Source of the DNA: Desulfobacterales bacterium
Lineage (GTDB): Bacteria; Desulfobacterota; Desulfobacteria; Desulfobacterales; Desulfobacteraceae
Assembly: GCA_022361315.1 (NCBI GenBank)
Contig: JAKSBB010001108.1
Coordinates: forward strand, 1-23,222
Direction of reading: 5' to 3'
Length of the DNA: 23,222 bases
The position numbers were made by a program, and so were the translations under genes. Positions 22,224 to 23,222 of the stretch are shown piece by piece. Position 1 is the stretch's first letter. Every line of letters starts with the position of its first letter. Under the pieces are notes generated by a model. It searched no databases. It was not told the origin of the DNA and was given only the letters and a program-made list of their open reading frames with translations.

Positions 22224-23018
22224 ATGACTCACTTCCGTTTGCTAATTCTGGCATTGTTTTTTTCCTTGTTGATGGTCTCATCGTTACAAGCCGGGTCGAG
22301 TCAGGCAGAAGGGGAAGCATATTACGATGCCGACACCATCATCCGTTTCTCTAAACGGGTGGAGAAATCCCTGGCTCAAAATGGCGCCAGAGTTGCTATT
22401 ATTTCCCGGGTGGGACGCCCCCGAAAGCATCTGCCCGAAGGTGTTAATTTTACCCACACAGCGTTGGCTGTTTACTCAAAAATTACGACGTCAGACGGTC
22501 GGGAAGTGCCGGGATATGCCGTATACAACCTTTACCAGAAATTCGGCCAGCCTGATGTCAGTCATCTGGTTCAGGACTACCCCGTGGATTTCTTTGCCGG
22601 GGTTCAGGTGCTGGAGGCCGGCGTGATTATCCCGGCACCGGATCTGCAGCGAAGGCTTTTAGAGGTTATCACTTCCGGTGCCTATAAGGATTTTCACAAC
22701 CCGAATTATTCCGTAATTGCCAATCCCTATACGCTGGATCTGCAGAATTGTACCGAGCATTTGCTGGACGTCTTGTTTTCAGCAATTTATAACTCAACGG
22801 ATATACAGCAGATTAAAGCCAACCAGAAAGCCTATTTTAAAGCTCAGCCTGTAAATGTGAATCCCATTAAACTGGCCCTTGGATCATTGTTTGTCAAAGA
22901 TGTTTCCACATCGGATCATCCGGGGGCACCGGAGACCACAACCTTTACCACCATTAGTAAATTTCTTGAGGGGTTTGGTCTGACAAGTAAGATCTATGTA
23001 CTCACAGAGTCTGCCTAG
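22224..23018 (+). CDS. secreted DUF2145-family protein, possible papain-like fold
   Basis: 264 residues, signal peptide MTHFRLLILALFFSLL... with cleavage likely after LQA (~23). Recognisable DUF2145 segments: RVEKSLAQNGARVAIISRVG, FTHTALAVYS, GYAVYNLYQ, LVQDYPVDFFAGV, NPYTLDLQNCTEHLLDV and TSDHPG near the end. Family function is unknown. The order His78 (in FTHTALAV) then Cys176 (in QNCTEHLLD) resembles permuted NlpC/P60-papain enzymes such as YiiX/LRAT-like proteins, where a strand-borne His precedes a helix-start Cys; this is inference from motif order. Start ATG 22224 has AAGGAG 6 nt upstream; a TTG at 22206 extends the frame but precedes that site. Convergent with the PsiE-like gene, 18-bp gap. 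Confidence 0.8.
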   Translation: MTHFRLLILALFFSLLMVSSLQAGSSQAEGEAYYDADTIIRFSKRVEKSLAQNGARVAIISRVGRPRKHLPEGVNFTHTALAVYSKITTSDGREVPGYAVYNLYQKFGQPDVSHLVQDYPVDFFAGVQVLEAGVIIPAPDLQRRLLEVITSGAYKDFHNPNYSVIANPYTLDLQNCTEHLLDVLFSAIYNSTDIQQIKANQKAYFKAQPVNVNPIKLALGSLFVKDVSTSDHPGAPETTTFTTISKFLEGFGLTSKIYVLTESA

Positions 23019-23036
23019 CTTTAGCTTACGATCTTT

Positions 23037-23222
23037 TTATCCTTTGTCTGGATTCCCCGAATCCATGTGAAATATTTTTCGTTTAGGGCTGAAGGGTGTG
23101 CTGAGCACAAGAAAGTAACCGATACTCATGGCAAACACCACCCCGGCCATGGCCCAGACGTAATCCGAGGATATCTGGGTGAAATCCAGGATGATAATTT
23201 TCCGGGCGATGGCCATCAGGGC
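23037..23222 (-). CDS. PsiE-like (phosphate-starvation-inducible E family) membrane protein, 3' end only
   Basis: The last 61 codons and stop TAA (23039-23037) are present; the gene runs off the right edge. ALMAIARKIIILDF followed by a helix VWAMAGVVFAMSIGYFLVLST and a basic tail (PKRK) resembles the C-terminal part of PsiE-family inner-membrane proteins. Their exact role is unknown. Family call rests on a short stretch. Confidence 0.55.
   Translation of the reverse strand, partial: ALMAIARKIIILDFTQISSDYVWAMAGVVFAMSIGYFLVLSTPFSPKRKIFHMDSGNPDKG

Overview
The window is 23.2 kb of compact bacterial chromosome, roughly mid-50s % G+C by eye. It has strong AAGGAG-type ribosome binding sites and many membrane and signalling genes. 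The mix suggests a Gram-negative bacterium, probably Desulfobacterota (sulfate-reducer type): secreted proteins with Sec signals, a CpxR-like regulator, a fused MrpAB antiporter subunit, an ATPase/BTAD regulator and a large hybrid kinase. No rRNA, tRNA or lineage-specific gene is present, so this placement is inference.

Layout. 1-948 (-): N-terminal part of an SLC13/DASS permease with an RCK_C domain, cut by the window edge. 1140-3038 (-): a sodium:solute symporter followed by an unlisted 28-residue membrane peptide and a good intrinsic terminator; its leader carries a hairpin plus a 13-nt perfect anti-16S (super Shine-Dalgarno) sequence. Divergent from it, 3375-6656 (+): a 1093-residue ATPase/TPR/OmpR-type HTH/BTAD regulator, likely the local regulator of the symporter. 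6883-13266 (+): a PerR/Fur-type regulator tightly followed by a complete Mrp Na+/H+ antiporter operon, mrpA(B)-C-D-E-F-G, with B fused to A. 13511-16906 (+): a membrane hybrid histidine kinase (Cache-PAS-PAS-HK-REC), convergent at 7 bp with a CpxRA-like two-component pair (16914-18985, -). The promoter of that pair carries an exact GTAAA-N5-GTAAA CpxR box and two further GTAAA copies at 22-bp steps. 19210-19803 (+): a flavodoxin-like protein with a long, foldable leader. 19845-20552 (-): a PuuD-type glutamine amidotransferase. 20731-21465 (-): an orphan periplasmic binding protein. 21834-23018 (+): a pair of secreted proteins, an Ala/Ser-rich one and a DUF2145 protein. 23037-23222 (-): the C-terminal end of a PsiE-like membrane protein, cut by the edge.

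Themes. Sodium/proton traffic (SLC13 and SSS symporters, Mrp antiporter) and envelope sensing (CpxRA-like pair, Cache kinase, binding protein, secreted DUF2145 pair) dominate. The least explained items are the short peptide behind the symporter, the super-SD leader, the phased GTAAA array, the structured leader at 19085-19176, and the DUF2145 protein, whose His-then-Cys order suggests a permuted papain-like fold. Several starts were set from ribosome binding sites rather than the longest reading frame (symporter, CpxA-like kinase, the Ala/Ser-rich protein, DUF2145 protein, SLC13). I see no CRISPR array, insertion sequence, integrase, tRNA or phage gene.
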